Numbered from the stretch's first letter, positions 25,599 through 33,272 are shown. The stretch: DNA of 64,000 nt from DSNY01 sp964539745 (GCA_964539745.1 CAZIJU010000008.1:1-64000); one strand, 5' to 3'. The notes: generated from the sequence alone by a model not told the origin. A program made the numbers and translations.

Positions 25599-26033
25599 AT
25601 GAGCGCGGAAAGGTCACCGTCGACGCCGCCGCCGCAGATTGCGCCGGAGCAGATCCGCTACGCCGAGTGGTTGCGCTGGAGCGGCTGGTTCGGTCTGGCG
25701 CTGCTGATCGTCGCCTCGCTGCTGTACGTCGCGGGCATCCTGCCCCCGCACGTACCGGTCGGCGAGTTGCCGCACGTCTGGCGGATGCCGTCGCGCGATC
25801 TGGCAGCAACGATCGGGGGCCACGGCCAGTGGGAATGGGTCGTGCTGCTGCACAAGGGCGACATGCTCGCCTTGCTCGGAATCGCGGTGCTGTCGGGCTG
25901 TTCGGCGTTGCCGCTGCTCGCGGTGACCGGCATCTATCTACGGCGCGGCGATCGCCTGTTCGCCGCGCTTTGCCTGCTGCAGGTCGCCGTGCTCGTGCTG
26001 GCGGCGTCGGGCGTCGTATCGGTCGGGCATTGA
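25599..26033 (+). CDS. DUF1634-family membrane protein, TauE partner
   Basis: 144 aa with three membrane segments (about 34-52, 84-105, 115-140). DUF1634 proteins regularly follow TauE/SafE permeases and are thought to form a unit with them; no reaction is known. The ATG is one base after the upstream stop, so translation is coupled. The N-terminal 25 residues are Pro-rich and presumably cytoplasmic. Confidence 0.8.
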   Translation: MSAERSPSTPPPQIAPEQIRYAEWLRWSGWFGLALLIVASLLYVAGILPPHVPVGELPHVWRMPSRDLAATIGGHGQWEWVVLLHKGDMLALLGIAVLSGCSALPLLAVTGIYLRRGDRLFAALCLLQVAVLVLAASGVVSVGH

Positions 26034-26105
26034 GCGATGAACGCGGCCGACCGCATCATGACGGCGGCGTGAAGCGCACCGGCGCACGGACGCGAGGCAA
26101 GCGCG

Positions 26106-27572
26106 ATGTCGCAATGGCTGAACCTGGCACGGGCCGCGCAGCTGGCCGGCGTGCCGCGTGGAACGTTGCAGCGGATGATCGGCGCCGGCGAACTGGCGTC
26201 GGCCGACGGCCTGATCGAGGTGGCGGAGCTGCTGCGCGCGTTTCCGCAGCTGAAGCTGGAAGACGCGGGACTGTTCGAGAAAGTCACGCGCATCCGTGAC
26301 GAGGCTTTCGGCCGGCGCGTCCGCGAACGGATGCTGCCTTCGCAGGAGGTGCTGGCACAGCGCCTGTTCGCGCAGGGGCAGGAGCTCGCGGACCTGCGCC
26401 GGCTCGTCCAGGCCTATCACGCGCTCGTCGTCGACGCGCGGGCGCGCCTGGACGCACTGGCCGGCGGCGACTCGCGGCTGGCCGATTTGAAGGACATGCT
26501 GGACCAGGGGCTGAAGCGCGCGTTGGGCGCGGCGCCCGCGGACCGGCTCGATGCGATGGTGAACGTGATGCAGGTCATTTCGGCGCAGGTCACCGTGCTG
26601 CCCAGCGGGCGGCAGTTTCTCGTCGAAGGCAGCGACTCGATCCTGCAGGCGGGCCTGAAAGCGGGCCTGCGATTTGCCTACGGTTGCGGCACCGGCACCT
26701 GCGGGCTGTGCAAGGCGCGCGTGGTCGGCGGCGCCACGCGCCAGATCCAGCACGCCGACTACCCGTTGTCGGAGGCGGAAAAGGCGCAAGGCTACGTGCT
26801 GCTGTGCGCGCACACCGCGGTGACCGATGTCACCGTCGAGACGCTGGAAGCGCGCGGCCCCGCCGACATCCCGGTGCAGGACATCGTCGCCACCGTGCGC
26901 GCGGTCGAGGCGCTGGCTCCCGACACGCGGCTATTGCACCTGCAAACGCCGCGTTCGAACCGGCTTCGCTTCCTCGCCGGACAGTCGGTGACGCTCGGCA
27001 TCGCCGACGGCGGGCAGGATGCGACGCTGACGGCGCCGTTGGCGAGCTGCCCGTGCGATGAGCGGAATCTGCACTTTCACGTCGCGCGCGAGGATCGCTC
27101 GCCGCTGGCGCAGCGGCTGTTCGCCGATCGCCTGCGCCCCGGCACGCCCGTGAACGTACGCGGCCCGACCGGAGACTTCGTACTGGACGCCGAGAGCAGC
27201 CGCCCCCTCGTCCTGGTCGCGTGCGACACGGGATTTGCGCCGATCAAGAGCCTGCTGGAAAACGCGATGGCCGGCGAGCTGGTCGAGACGTTCGATCTGT
27301 ACTGGCTCGCCACGCGCAGCGACGGACACTATCTGGCGAACCAGTGCCGGGCGTGGGCGGCGGCGTTCGACAATTTCACGCACCGTCTGCTGAACGGTGC
27401 CACGCCCGGCGACGGCGCCTGGCCGGTGGTCGAAGCGGTGGTCGCGTCACGCCGCGAACTGGCGCAGTGCGACGTGTTCGTCGCCGGTCCGCAAGACTTC
27501 GTTCTGCCCGTCGTGCAGGGGCTCGCCGGTGCCGGTGCGCTGGCCGGCCGCACGCGAAGCCTGATCGTTTAG
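26106..27572 (+). CDS. Fusion of HTH-like segment, 2Fe-2S ferredoxin and FAD/NAD ferredoxin reductase
   Basis: 488 aa. Residues 1-50 resemble a MerR/excisionase-type winged helix (NLARAAQLAGVPRGTLQRMI) and residues 55-150 are helical. A plant-type 2Fe-2S domain follows (C194, C199, C202 in CGTGTCGLC, and C234 in LLCAH). It is then joined to an FAD-binding barrel (RFLAGQSVTLG) and an NAD-binding domain (LVLVACDTGFAPIKSLLENA; ending DVFVAGPQDF). The second part is the usual electron-transfer reductase of oxygenases. The N-terminal half is unusual: either a vestigial DNA-binding domain or a protein-docking module. It lies in one strand run with the CMD-Rieske protein (20-base gap) and cysG. Confidence 0.85.
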   Translation: MSQWLNLARAAQLAGVPRGTLQRMIGAGELASADGLIEVAELLRAFPQLKLEDAGLFEKVTRIRDEAFGRRVRERMLPSQEVLAQRLFAQGQELADLRRLVQAYHALVVDARARLDALAGGDSRLADLKDMLDQGLKRALGAAPADRLDAMVNVMQVISAQVTVLPSGRQFLVEGSDSILQAGLKAGLRFAYGCGTGTCGLCKARVVGGATRQIQHADYPLSEAEKAQGYVLLCAHTAVTDVTVETLEARGPADIPVQDIVATVRAVEALAPDTRLLHLQTPRSNRLRFLAGQSVTLGIADGGQDATLTAPLASCPCDERNLHFHVAREDRSPLAQRLFADRLRPGTPVNVRGPTGDFVLDAESSRPLVLVACDTGFAPIKSLLENAMAGELVETFDLYWLATRSDGHYLANQCRAWAAAFDNFTHRLLNGATPGDGAWPVVEAVVASRRELAQCDVFVAGPQDFVLPVVQGLAGAGALAGRTRSLIV

Positions 27573-27592
27573 ACCGTAACCCGCAGCCGAAT

Positions 27593-28219
27593 ATGAGCGA
27601 CGCACTGACCTTCCTCGTCAAGGCCCGCCCCGAAGCGATGGGGCACTACCTGAAGTTCCTGAAAGAGGCCGGCCGCAACCTCGACCCGAAGACGCGCAAC
27701 CTGATCTCGGTGATCACCAAGGTCCATTCGCAGACCGAGCGCGGCCTGCGCCAGTACCTGTTGCGCGCGCTGCGCGAAGGCTGCACGCCGGCCGAAGTGC
27801 TCGACGCGCTGCTGATGGCGTTTCCGGCGCTCGGGCTGGCGAAGATCGTCTGGGCGGTCGACGTCATCCTCGCGATGGACCTGCCCGAGTTCCAGGCCGG
27901 CGCGCTGGGTCAGCCGGCCGTCTGGCACGACGTGATGGCCGCCGACGAACTCGACGTCGGCGCTGCACGCCGCGTCGACTGCGACGGGCGAGGACTGTTC
28001 GTCTATCGCGCCGCCGACGAATACCGCGTCTACGACAGCCGCTGCCCGCACCAGACGACCAACATTCCGCACCTGGCCTTGCAGGGCACGCGGCTGACCT
28101 GTCCGAAGCACGAATGGGCGTTCGACATCACCACCGGCGAGTGCATCGCCAAGGGTTCGACGCCCCTGAAGCGCTGGCAGTCGAAGGTCGAGTGCGGCCG
28201 GCTGCTCGCGTACTGGTAG
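27593..28219 (+). CDS. CMD (AhpD-like) domain fused to a Rieske 2Fe-2S domain
   Basis: 208 aa. Residues about 1-95 match the carboxymuconolactone decarboxylase/AhpD-like helical fold (GLRQYLLRALREGCTPAEVL), with a single Cys64 rather than the CxxC of peroxidase-type members. Residues 108-208 are a soluble Rieske domain with CPH (151-153) and CPKH (170-173) ligands. The electron donor is presumably the reductase encoded just upstream. No oxygenase catalytic domain is present. Start ATG 27593; cysG starts two bases after the stop. Soluble Rieske proteins beside sirohaem genes occur with nitrite reductases (NirD), but no nirB is here. Confidence 0.83.
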   Translation: MSDALTFLVKARPEAMGHYLKFLKEAGRNLDPKTRNLISVITKVHSQTERGLRQYLLRALREGCTPAEVLDALLMAFPALGLAKIVWAVDVILAMDLPEFQAGALGQPAVWHDVMAADELDVGAARRVDCDGRGLFVYRAADEYRVYDSRCPHQTTNIPHLALQGTRLTCPKHEWAFDITTGECIAKGSTPLKRWQSKVECGRLLAYW

Positions 28220-28221
28220 CG

Positions 28222-29646
28222 ATGGATCATCTGCCGATCTTCCTGAAGCTCGCGGGCGAACGCTGCGCGGTGATCGGCGGCGGCGAGGTGGCCGCGCGCA
28301 AGGTGGGGCTGCTGCTCGATGCCGGCGCGCGCGTGACGGTGACGGCGCCCGTGCTGTGCGAAGCACTCGCCGAACTCGAGCGCGAAGGGCGCATCGAGCA
28401 CCGGGCGGCGGCGTTCGATCGCGAGGCGCTCGCGGGCGTGGTCCTGGTGATCGCGGCCACCGACGACCGCGCGGTCAATGCCGAGGTCTCGCGGCTGGCG
28501 CGCGCGCAGGGCACTCCGGTGAACGTCGTCGACGACCCCGAGTTGTGTTCGTTCATCCTGCCTGCGATCGTCGATCGTTCGCCGGTCGTGATCGCGGTGT
28601 CCACCGGCGGCGCGTCGCCGGTGCTCGCGCGCCTGATCCGTGCGCGCCTGGAGAGCCTGATTCCGGCCGCGTACGGCGAGCTTGCGCGTCTGGCGCGGCG
28701 CTTCCGCGAGCGCGTCCAGCGCGCGCTGCCCGCGCCCGCGCGCCGGCCGTTCTGGGAGCGCGTTCTGCACGGCCCGATCGCGGGTCTCGTCTTTTCGGGA
28801 CGGGTGCGGCTAGCCGAGGAAGCGCTGGCGCGCGAGCTCGAGGACGCTGCGCAGCGCACACCTGAAGGGGAGGTGTACCTCGTCGGCGCCGGACCGGGCG
28901 ACCCGGACCTGCTGACCTTCGCCGCGCTGCGCCTGATGCAACAGGCTGACGTCGTGCTGTACGACAACCTCGTGTCGCCGGCGATCGTCGATCTCGCGCG
29001 GCGCGACGCGCGTCGCATCTACGTCGGCAAGCGGCGCGCGAACCACACGATGCGGCAGGAGCAGATCAACGCGCTGATGATCGAGCTGGCCAAACAGGGG
29101 CAGCGCGTGCTGCGCCTGAAGGGAGGCGATCCGTACGTGTTCGGCCGCGGCGGCGAGGAGATCGAGTCGCTCGCCGCCGCCGGCGTGCGCTTTCAGGTCG
29201 TCCCGGGAATCACGGCCGCGTGCGGGGTGGCGGCCTACGCGGGCATCCCGCTGACGCATCGCGACTACGCGCATTCGTGCGTTCTCGTGACCGGACATCT
29301 GAAGGACGGCACGATGGATCTCGACTGGCACGGGCTGGCGCGTCCGAAGCAGACCGTCGTGATCTACATGGGACTGCTGGGCCTGCCCGCGCTGTGCGAA
29401 CAACTGATCGCGCACGGCATGCCCGCCGACATGCCTGCCGCGGTCGTTCAGCAGGCCACGCTGCCTGAGCAGCGCGTGGTCGTCGCGCCGCTGGCGGAAC
29501 TCGCGCGACGCGTCGAGGAGGCGGGACTGCATCCGCCCACACTGGTGATCGTCGGCGACGTCGTCAGGCTGCGCGACAAGCTCGCGTGGTTCGAAAGCGC
29601 GGAGCAGCGCGGCAGCGCGGTGCCGGCGCTCGACGCGCGCGAGTAG
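28222..29646 (+). CDS. cysG: CysG, sirohaem synthase (uroporphyrinogen-III methyltransferase / dehydrogenase / ferrochelatase)
   Basis: 474 aa, the usual length. N-terminal precorrin-2 dehydrogenase/ferrochelatase part (CAVIGGGEVAARKVGLLLDA, residues 14-33; SVxTxG-like IAVSTGGASPVLARLIR). C-terminal SUMT part with VYLVGAGPGDPDLLTFAALR, LRLKGGDPYVFGRGGEE and VVPGITAACGVAAYAGIPL. It makes sirohaem from uroporphyrinogen III using SAM. In this context it supplies the DsrAB cofactor, which DsrN then amidates. It is convergent with the next gene, 44 bases between stops. Confidence 0.96.
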   Translation: MDHLPIFLKLAGERCAVIGGGEVAARKVGLLLDAGARVTVTAPVLCEALAELEREGRIEHRAAAFDREALAGVVLVIAATDDRAVNAEVSRLARAQGTPVNVVDDPELCSFILPAIVDRSPVVIAVSTGGASPVLARLIRARLESLIPAAYGELARLARRFRERVQRALPAPARRPFWERVLHGPIAGLVFSGRVRLAEEALARELEDAAQRTPEGEVYLVGAGPGDPDLLTFAALRLMQQADVVLYDNLVSPAIVDLARRDARRIYVGKRRANHTMRQEQINALMIELAKQGQRVLRLKGGDPYVFGRGGEEIESLAAAGVRFQVVPGITAACGVAAYAGIPLTHRDYAHSCVLVTGHLKDGTMDLDWHGLARPKQTVVIYMGLLGLPALCEQLIAHGMPADMPAAVVQQATLPEQRVVVAPLAELARRVEEAGLHPPTLVIVGDVVRLRDKLAWFESAEQRGSAVPALDARE

Positions 29647-29690
29647 TTCGTGCACGAGCCGTCGGCGCGCGAGCCGCACAACGCGCAAGA

Positions 29691-30746
29691 TCAGTGGGGC
29701 GGGCACAGCGCGTCGGCGGCCTGCGCCAGCGCCGCATCGCCGCCGAGCTGCCACACGCGGCGCAGGCCGCTCGCGCGCTCGAGCCACCGGGTCGCACCTG
29801 CGCGCGCGGCGGCGTCGAGCGCCGCGCGGTCGATTCTCTCCGGCGTCGCGCGGAACGGCTGGGCGAGCTCCGGCGCGAGCTGCCGTCGCATTCCGTCGAA
29901 AGTCGCGTACCAGAACAGCAGCGAGGCGTGCGCGTCGCGCGCCAGCAGCTGCGGCAGCGTGACGAGGCAGTCGGCCAGCAGGTCGCGTACCGCGCGCAGC
30001 ACGAGCTCGGTCCGTCGTGCGGCTGCGGCGATCATGCGCTCCCAGTCCGCGCCCAGCAACGCGCCGGCGCGCAGCTCGCCCAGCTCGTGCAGGATCAGCG
30101 TTTCGGTCTCGCCGAGCGCCATTCGCTCGACGCCGGCCGCCGGGTCCGCGCCGGAGTACGCGCGCAGCGCGGCCCCGAACGCGTTGTCGCCGGTGCGCCG
30201 GCTGCCGGCTTCGACGCGCGTCCACAGCCAGCGCCGCAGCGCGTCGAGCCGCACGATCACGGTATGGCCGCGGCTCGCGGCGGGCGGTGCGGCCACGCCG
30301 CGCGCCCACTCGCGCCCGGTGACGATCACGTGCGCGCCGTCGCGCGTCTGTTCGGAAGCGCGTTCGGCGAGAAAGAAAACCGGCGCGCCGAACAGGCCGA
30401 TACCGGCGCCGTAAACCCAGCCGTGCGCCGCGAGGTGGCGGTTTGCCGCGTCGTCGTCGAAGGGGTCCACACCGCTGCCCAACGGCAGCGGCGCGAAGGT
30501 TGCGCCGGACGCCGGCAGTTGTTCCCAGCTTTTCTCGCGTCGCGCGATCCACTCCGACAGCCGCGCGCGGTCGGGCGTGGCGCCGAGCGGAAGCTGCTCG
30601 GCCCAGCGGAAGTACTCGCGCATGTCGAGCAAATACGTGCACATCGACTTCTCGCGCGCATGGCGCGCGTCGGCCAGATCGCAATTGCGCTGGACGACGT
30701 CGACGACGTGAGCGAGTTCGGCATGCGGCATCGATACCACGGTCAT
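29691..30746 (-). CDS. Conserved protein of unknown function (DUF6866/Sfum_1244-like)
   Basis: 351 aa from ATG 30746, which overlaps the upstream stop (ATGA); an alternative in-frame ATG lies at 30731. It is soluble and mostly helical. Recognisable stretches are ELAHVVDVVQRNCDLADARHA, MCTYLLDMREYFRWAEQLPL and HGWVYGAGIGLFGAPVFFLA. From memory this resembles the family labelled Sfum_1244, which recurs near sulfur-oxidation genes; I could not check this. No catalytic motif is identified. It is coupled to a LexA-like gene and lies between cysG and tusA. Confidence 0.75.
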   Translation of the reverse strand: MTVVSMPHAELAHVVDVVQRNCDLADARHAREKSMCTYLLDMREYFRWAEQLPLGATPDRARLSEWIARREKSWEQLPASGATFAPLPLGSGVDPFDDDAANRHLAAHGWVYGAGIGLFGAPVFFLAERASEQTRDGAHVIVTGREWARGVAAPPAASRGHTVIVRLDALRRWLWTRVEAGSRRTGDNAFGAALRAYSGADPAAGVERMALGETETLILHELGELRAGALLGADWERMIAAAARRTELVLRAVRDLLADCLVTLPQLLARDAHASLLFWYATFDGMRRQLAPELAQPFRATPERIDRAALDAAARAGATRWLERASGLRRVWQLGGDAALAQAADALCPPH

Positions 30747-31138
30747 TCGACGTAGCGCTTGACGGCGCGCCGCCTGCCGGGGCGGGTCTTTTGCGTGATG
30801 ACGCCACGCACCGGCTCGAGGCTCGGCAGCGCGATGTCCGGATAGCGCGGGTTCAGCGCGCGCAGGCGCCAGCCGCCGTCGGCGCGGGCGAGCTGGCGGA
30901 AGACCCATTCGTCCTGCCAGAACGCCAGCACATACGAGCCGTCGGTCGCCAGGCCCTCGGGCTCAATGATCACGATGTCGCCCTCGGCGAATTCCGGCGC
31001 CATCGAGTCGCCAAGCACCATCAGGGCGAACGATTCAGCGCCGCTGCAAGCATGTTCGGCCGGGCTCGCGGCGCCCTGTGCGCCTGCAGCGGGAACGATG
31101 GGGATGCGCGGGCGGGCGCCGGTGGCCGACTTGGACAT
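30743..31138 (-). CDS. Stand-alone S24/LexA-like domain protein without DNA-binding domain
   Basis: 131 aa. The S24 fold is clear: the Ser nucleophile box LGDSMAPEFAEGDIVIIE (Ser45), then GSYVLAFWQDEWVFRQLARA and RALNPRYPDI. The lysine that normally completes the Ser/Lys dyad (KRL-like) is replaced by FRQL, so self-cleavage is doubtful. No helix-turn-helix precedes it. The start ATG 31138 faces tusA across 240 bases. It may be a binding protein derived from a repressor rather than an SOS-type regulator. Confidence 0.75.
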   Translation of the reverse strand: MSKSATGARPRIPIVPAAGAQGAASPAEHACSGAESFALMVLGDSMAPEFAEGDIVIIEPEGLATDGSYVLAFWQDEWVFRQLARADGGWRLRALNPRYPDIALPSLEPVRGVITQKTRPGRRRAVKRYVE

Positions 31139-31296
31139 GGGGTCCGCGCCGTGTTGCACGCCGGCGCGCAGCGGGCATTGTGCGAGCCGCCCGTAGAAGC
31201 ATGAATCACCCAAGCGGGTAGCAGGCGACACGCCTTTGCAGCGATACGCAAGGCTCGTCGGCACCAGGGATTCGTCGCTACACTGCGTGCCGCGAC

Positions 31297-31330
31297 TGAA
31301 CCAAGCGTGAACCAAGCGGACTGAACCAGG
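31297..31330 (+). promoter_or_regulatory. Tandem 11-base direct repeats upstream of tusA
   Basis: TGAACCAAGCG occurs twice without spacing (31297-31307 and 31308-31318). A third, imperfect TGAACCAGG follows at 31322-31330, 49 bases before the tusA start. Repeats at one-helical-turn spacing in a divergent promoter region look like stacked regulator-binding sites. No known consensus is recognised. Confidence 0.5.
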
Positions 31331-31378
31331 CTGTTCCGCGCCGCGTGCCGGGACGGCAGAACGAACGGGAGATCCTCG

Positions 31379-31606
31379 ATGAACTACGACAAGGAACTCG
31401 ACGCGCGCGGGCTCGCCTGTCCGATGCCGATCGTCAAGACGCGCAAGGCGCTGAACGAACTGGCCACCGGCCAGGTGCTGAAGGTGCTGGCGACCGATGC
31501 GGGTTCGGTGGCGGACATGAAGGCCTTCTCCGAACAGACCGGCAACGAGCTGCTCGGCTCCGAGCAGAACGGCGGCACGTACGTTTTCTATCTGAAGCGC
31601 CGCTGA
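31379..31606 (+). CDS. tusA: TusA, sulfur-carrier protein
   Basis: 75 aa. TusA/SirA fold with the sulfur-accepting CPMP motif (LDARGLACPMPIVKTRKAL; Cys at about residue 14). In sulfur oxidisers TusA takes persulfide sulfur from a rhodanese-type donor and passes it via DsrE2 and DsrEFH to DsrC. No rhodanese gene is in the immediate neighbourhood, unlike the frequent rhd-tusA-dsrE2 arrangement. ATG 31379 follows a weak GGGAG-type site. dsrE2 follows after 96 bases. Confidence 0.95.
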   Translation: MNYDKELDARGLACPMPIVKTRKALNELATGQVLKVLATDAGSVADMKAFSEQTGNELLGSEQNGGTYVFYLKRR

Positions 31607-31702
31607 CGGCGTTGCACCGTTCGCGCGGCGCCGCGGTCGCGCACCGCGACGTACCGCGACACGCGGCCGAAGGCCGCGCCAAACACACACAGAGAGGCTG
31701 CC

Positions 31703-32173
31703 GTGAGCCAGAAAAAGATGGCGTTGATCGCCACCAAGGGGACGTTGGACTGGGCGTACCCGCCGTTCATTCTCGCTTCGACCGCCGCGTCGCTCGGCTA
31801 CGAGGTGCAGATCTTCTTCACTTTCTACGGCCTGACGCTGTTGAAGAAGGACCTGTCGGGCCTGAAGATCAGTCCGCTCGCCAACCCGGCGATGCCGATG
31901 CCGGTGCCGATGCCCGTACTCGTGCAGGCACTGCCGGGCATGGAGTCGATGGCGACGATGATGATGCGCAACAAGATCAAGTCCAAGGGTGTGGCCTCGA
32001 TCGAAGAACTTCGCAACCTGTGCATCGAGTCCGACGTCAAGTTCATCGGCTGCCAGATGACCGTCGACCTGTTCGACTTCACAAAGGACGACTTCATTCC
32101 GCAGACGCAGTTCGGCGGCGCCACGATGTTCCTCGGATTTGCGGGCGACGCCGACATCAGTCTGTTTATCTAG
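31703..32173 (+). CDS. dsrE2: DsrE2, membrane-associated sulfur-transfer protein
   Basis: 156 aa starting at GTG 31703 (AGAGAGG lies upstream at 31691-31697). DsrE-like fold: IATKGTLDWAYPPFILASTA, hydrophobic EVQIFFTFYGLTLL, a Met/Pro-rich loop (residues about 62-82), then two cysteines, C107 (LRNLCIES) and C117 (KFIGCQMTV). DsrE2 proteins mobilise sulfur together with TusA. A long loop and hydrophobic segments suggest membrane association. It ends the tusA unit. Confidence 0.92.
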   Translation: MSQKKMALIATKGTLDWAYPPFILASTAASLGYEVQIFFTFYGLTLLKKDLSGLKISPLANPAMPMPVPMPVLVQALPGMESMATMMMRNKIKSKGVASIEELRNLCIESDVKFIGCQMTVDLFDFTKDDFIPQTQFGGATMFLGFAGDADISLFI

Positions 32174-32178
32174 AAGCG

Positions 32179-32217
32179 ATCTCAACATCCGCGCCACGAC
32201 CATCGGGGTGTTGAGAT
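32179..32217 (+). terminator. Hairpin after dsrE2, possible terminator
   Basis: Arms ATCTCAACA (32179-32187) and TGTTGAGAT (32209-32217) are perfectly complementary and begin six bases after the dsrE2 stop. The loop is long (21 bases) and no T-run follows, so it may be a weak or Rho-assisted terminator or an RNA-stability element. Confidence 0.4.
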
Positions 32218-32304
32218 GGGCTCTGACCTGCCGGCAAACGCGCAAAACGGCGCGACGGCCTGCGACAGCGGGCAACGGAGACCGCCCTGAGCCGCGCCGC
32301 GGCT

Positions 32305-32319
32305 GTTCACACAGTGAAC
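32305..32319. promoter_or_regulatory. Palindromic operator-like site 1 upstream of sox
   Basis: GTTCAC, three bases, GTGAAC: a perfect inverted repeat. It is preceded by CGCGGCT, the same lead-in as site 2, and centre-to-centre spacing to site 2 is about 28 bases. It resembles TetR- or GntR-type operators; the cognate regulator is not adjacent. Confidence 0.5.
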
Positions 32320-32330
32320 GACCCCCGCGG

Positions 32331-32349
32331 CTGTTTACACTGTAAACAG
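32331..32349. promoter_or_regulatory. Palindromic operator-like site 2 upstream of sox
   Basis: CTGTTTACA, one base, TGTAAACAG: a perfect 9-1-9 inverted repeat with low GC in a GC-rich region. With site 1 it forms a duplicated operator, 428 bases before soxY. It may control sox, or a transcript starting in this long gap. Confidence 0.55.
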
Positions 32350-32558
32350 GGGTCCGAGCCGGACAGCGGCGTGACGCCGCAACGTGAGCCCTGAACGACT
32401 GTCGGCGCCGAAGCGCGCGGCACGTTTCCGCGGCGCGCCGACGCGCACCGCTTGCACATCGGCGCGGTGGGCCGTACGCAATGCCGTCTTCGCAAAGCGT
32501 CCAGATTGCGCCCGCCGTTGCCGCGGCTTCGCTATTGCGCCGCGCCATGCGAGGGCGT

Positions 32559-32573
32559 GAGCCGAATAACCCT
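32559..32573. promoter_or_regulatory. Second copy of the 15-base element shared with the sat region
   Basis: GAGCCGAATAACCCT, identical to 24376-24390. It lies 203 bases before the soxY start, on the strand of sox. It is a candidate common regulator site for the apr/sat and sox operons. Confidence 0.45.
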
Positions 32574-32776
32574 TTGGAAGTGTTTTCTTGCCGGCGGCGT
32601 GCTGATTTACTCGCCGCCTGAAGCGTCGGTGCGGGATCGGCGGACGCGCCGTCGAGCCAGCGCAATCCGGGCGCGGTCAATGCGGGGCCGCTGCGGGATT
32701 GCCGGATTGCGAAAATCTCGCCGATGATGCAGGGTTATCGGAGCACGGCTCGACACACATCAAAAGGAGGCAAGCC

Positions 32777-33244
32777 ATGAACGAGACACGACGCGACTTC
32801 GTGAAGCTGGGCGGCGTATTCGCCCTACTGGCCGCGGCGGGATTGCTGACGGCAGAAGAGGCGCTCGCACAGCAGCAGGCGTGGAACAAGGCGGCGTTCG
32901 AGAGCAAGAACCTCGCCGATGCCATCAAGGCGCTCGGCGGCACGGCGGCCACGCCGAGCGGCGACATCACGATCACCGCGCCCGACATCGCGGAAAACGG
33001 CGCGGTCGTTCCGGTCGGCGTGACCAGCAAGATCCCCAACACGCAGGCCGTCTACATCCTGGTCGAGAAGAACCCGAACGTGGTCGCGGCAGGTTTCATG
33101 CTGCCGCCCGGCACCGAACCGACGGTGGCGACGCGCGTAAAAATGGGGCAGAGCTCCAACGTGCACGCCGTCGTCAAGGCCGACGGCAAGTTTTACGTGG
33201 CCACCAAGGAAGTCAAGGTCACCCTCGGCGGTTGCGGCGGCTAA
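32777..33244 (+). CDS. soxY: SoxY, sulfur-carrier subunit of SoxYZ
   Basis: 155 aa. Tat signal (RRDFVKLGGVFALLAAAGLL, residues 5-24) for export of the folded SoxYZ pair. The C-terminus is the swinging arm VTLGGCGG, whose cysteine (153) holds the thiosulfate or sulfane group during the Sox cycle. Start ATG 32777 with AAAGGAGG at 32762-32769. It is the first gene of a periplasmic thiosulfate-oxidation operon; no soxCD is present downstream, so sulfane sulfur on SoxY is expected to be released to storage or the Dsr route. Confidence 0.96.
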   Translation: MNETRRDFVKLGGVFALLAAAGLLTAEEALAQQQAWNKAAFESKNLADAIKALGGTAATPSGDITITAPDIAENGAVVPVGVTSKIPNTQAVYILVEKNPNVVAAGFMLPPGTEPTVATRVKMGQSSNVHAVVKADGKFYVATKEVKVTLGGCGG

Positions 33245-33272
33245 GCCGGCGCGGCACACGCGGGCTGCGCGG

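Larger units (their letters stand above)
32174..32776. other. 603-base intergenic region upstream of sox
   Basis: No convincing gene: the open frames here lack ribosome sites and family patterns. It contains a hairpin after dsrE2, two adjacent palindromes, the element shared with the sat region (32559-32573) and a near-inverted partial copy of that element (AGGGTTATCGG, 32731-32741). It is therefore read as the regulatory region of the sox operon. Confidence 0.6.

Noticed and set aside
27593..28219. NirD-type small subunit of nitrite reductase
   Set aside because: The Rieske domain carries an extra CMD domain and there is no nirB; the neighbouring cysG is explained by Dsr sirohaem.
29691..31138. 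Prophage remnant based on the LexA/S24-like domain
   Set aside because: No other phage genes, no DNA-binding domain, and its partner gene looks metabolic.
32452..32727. 91-codon frame upstream of sox
   Set aside because: No ribosome site, Arg/Cys-rich random composition, and it overlaps the shared regulatory element.
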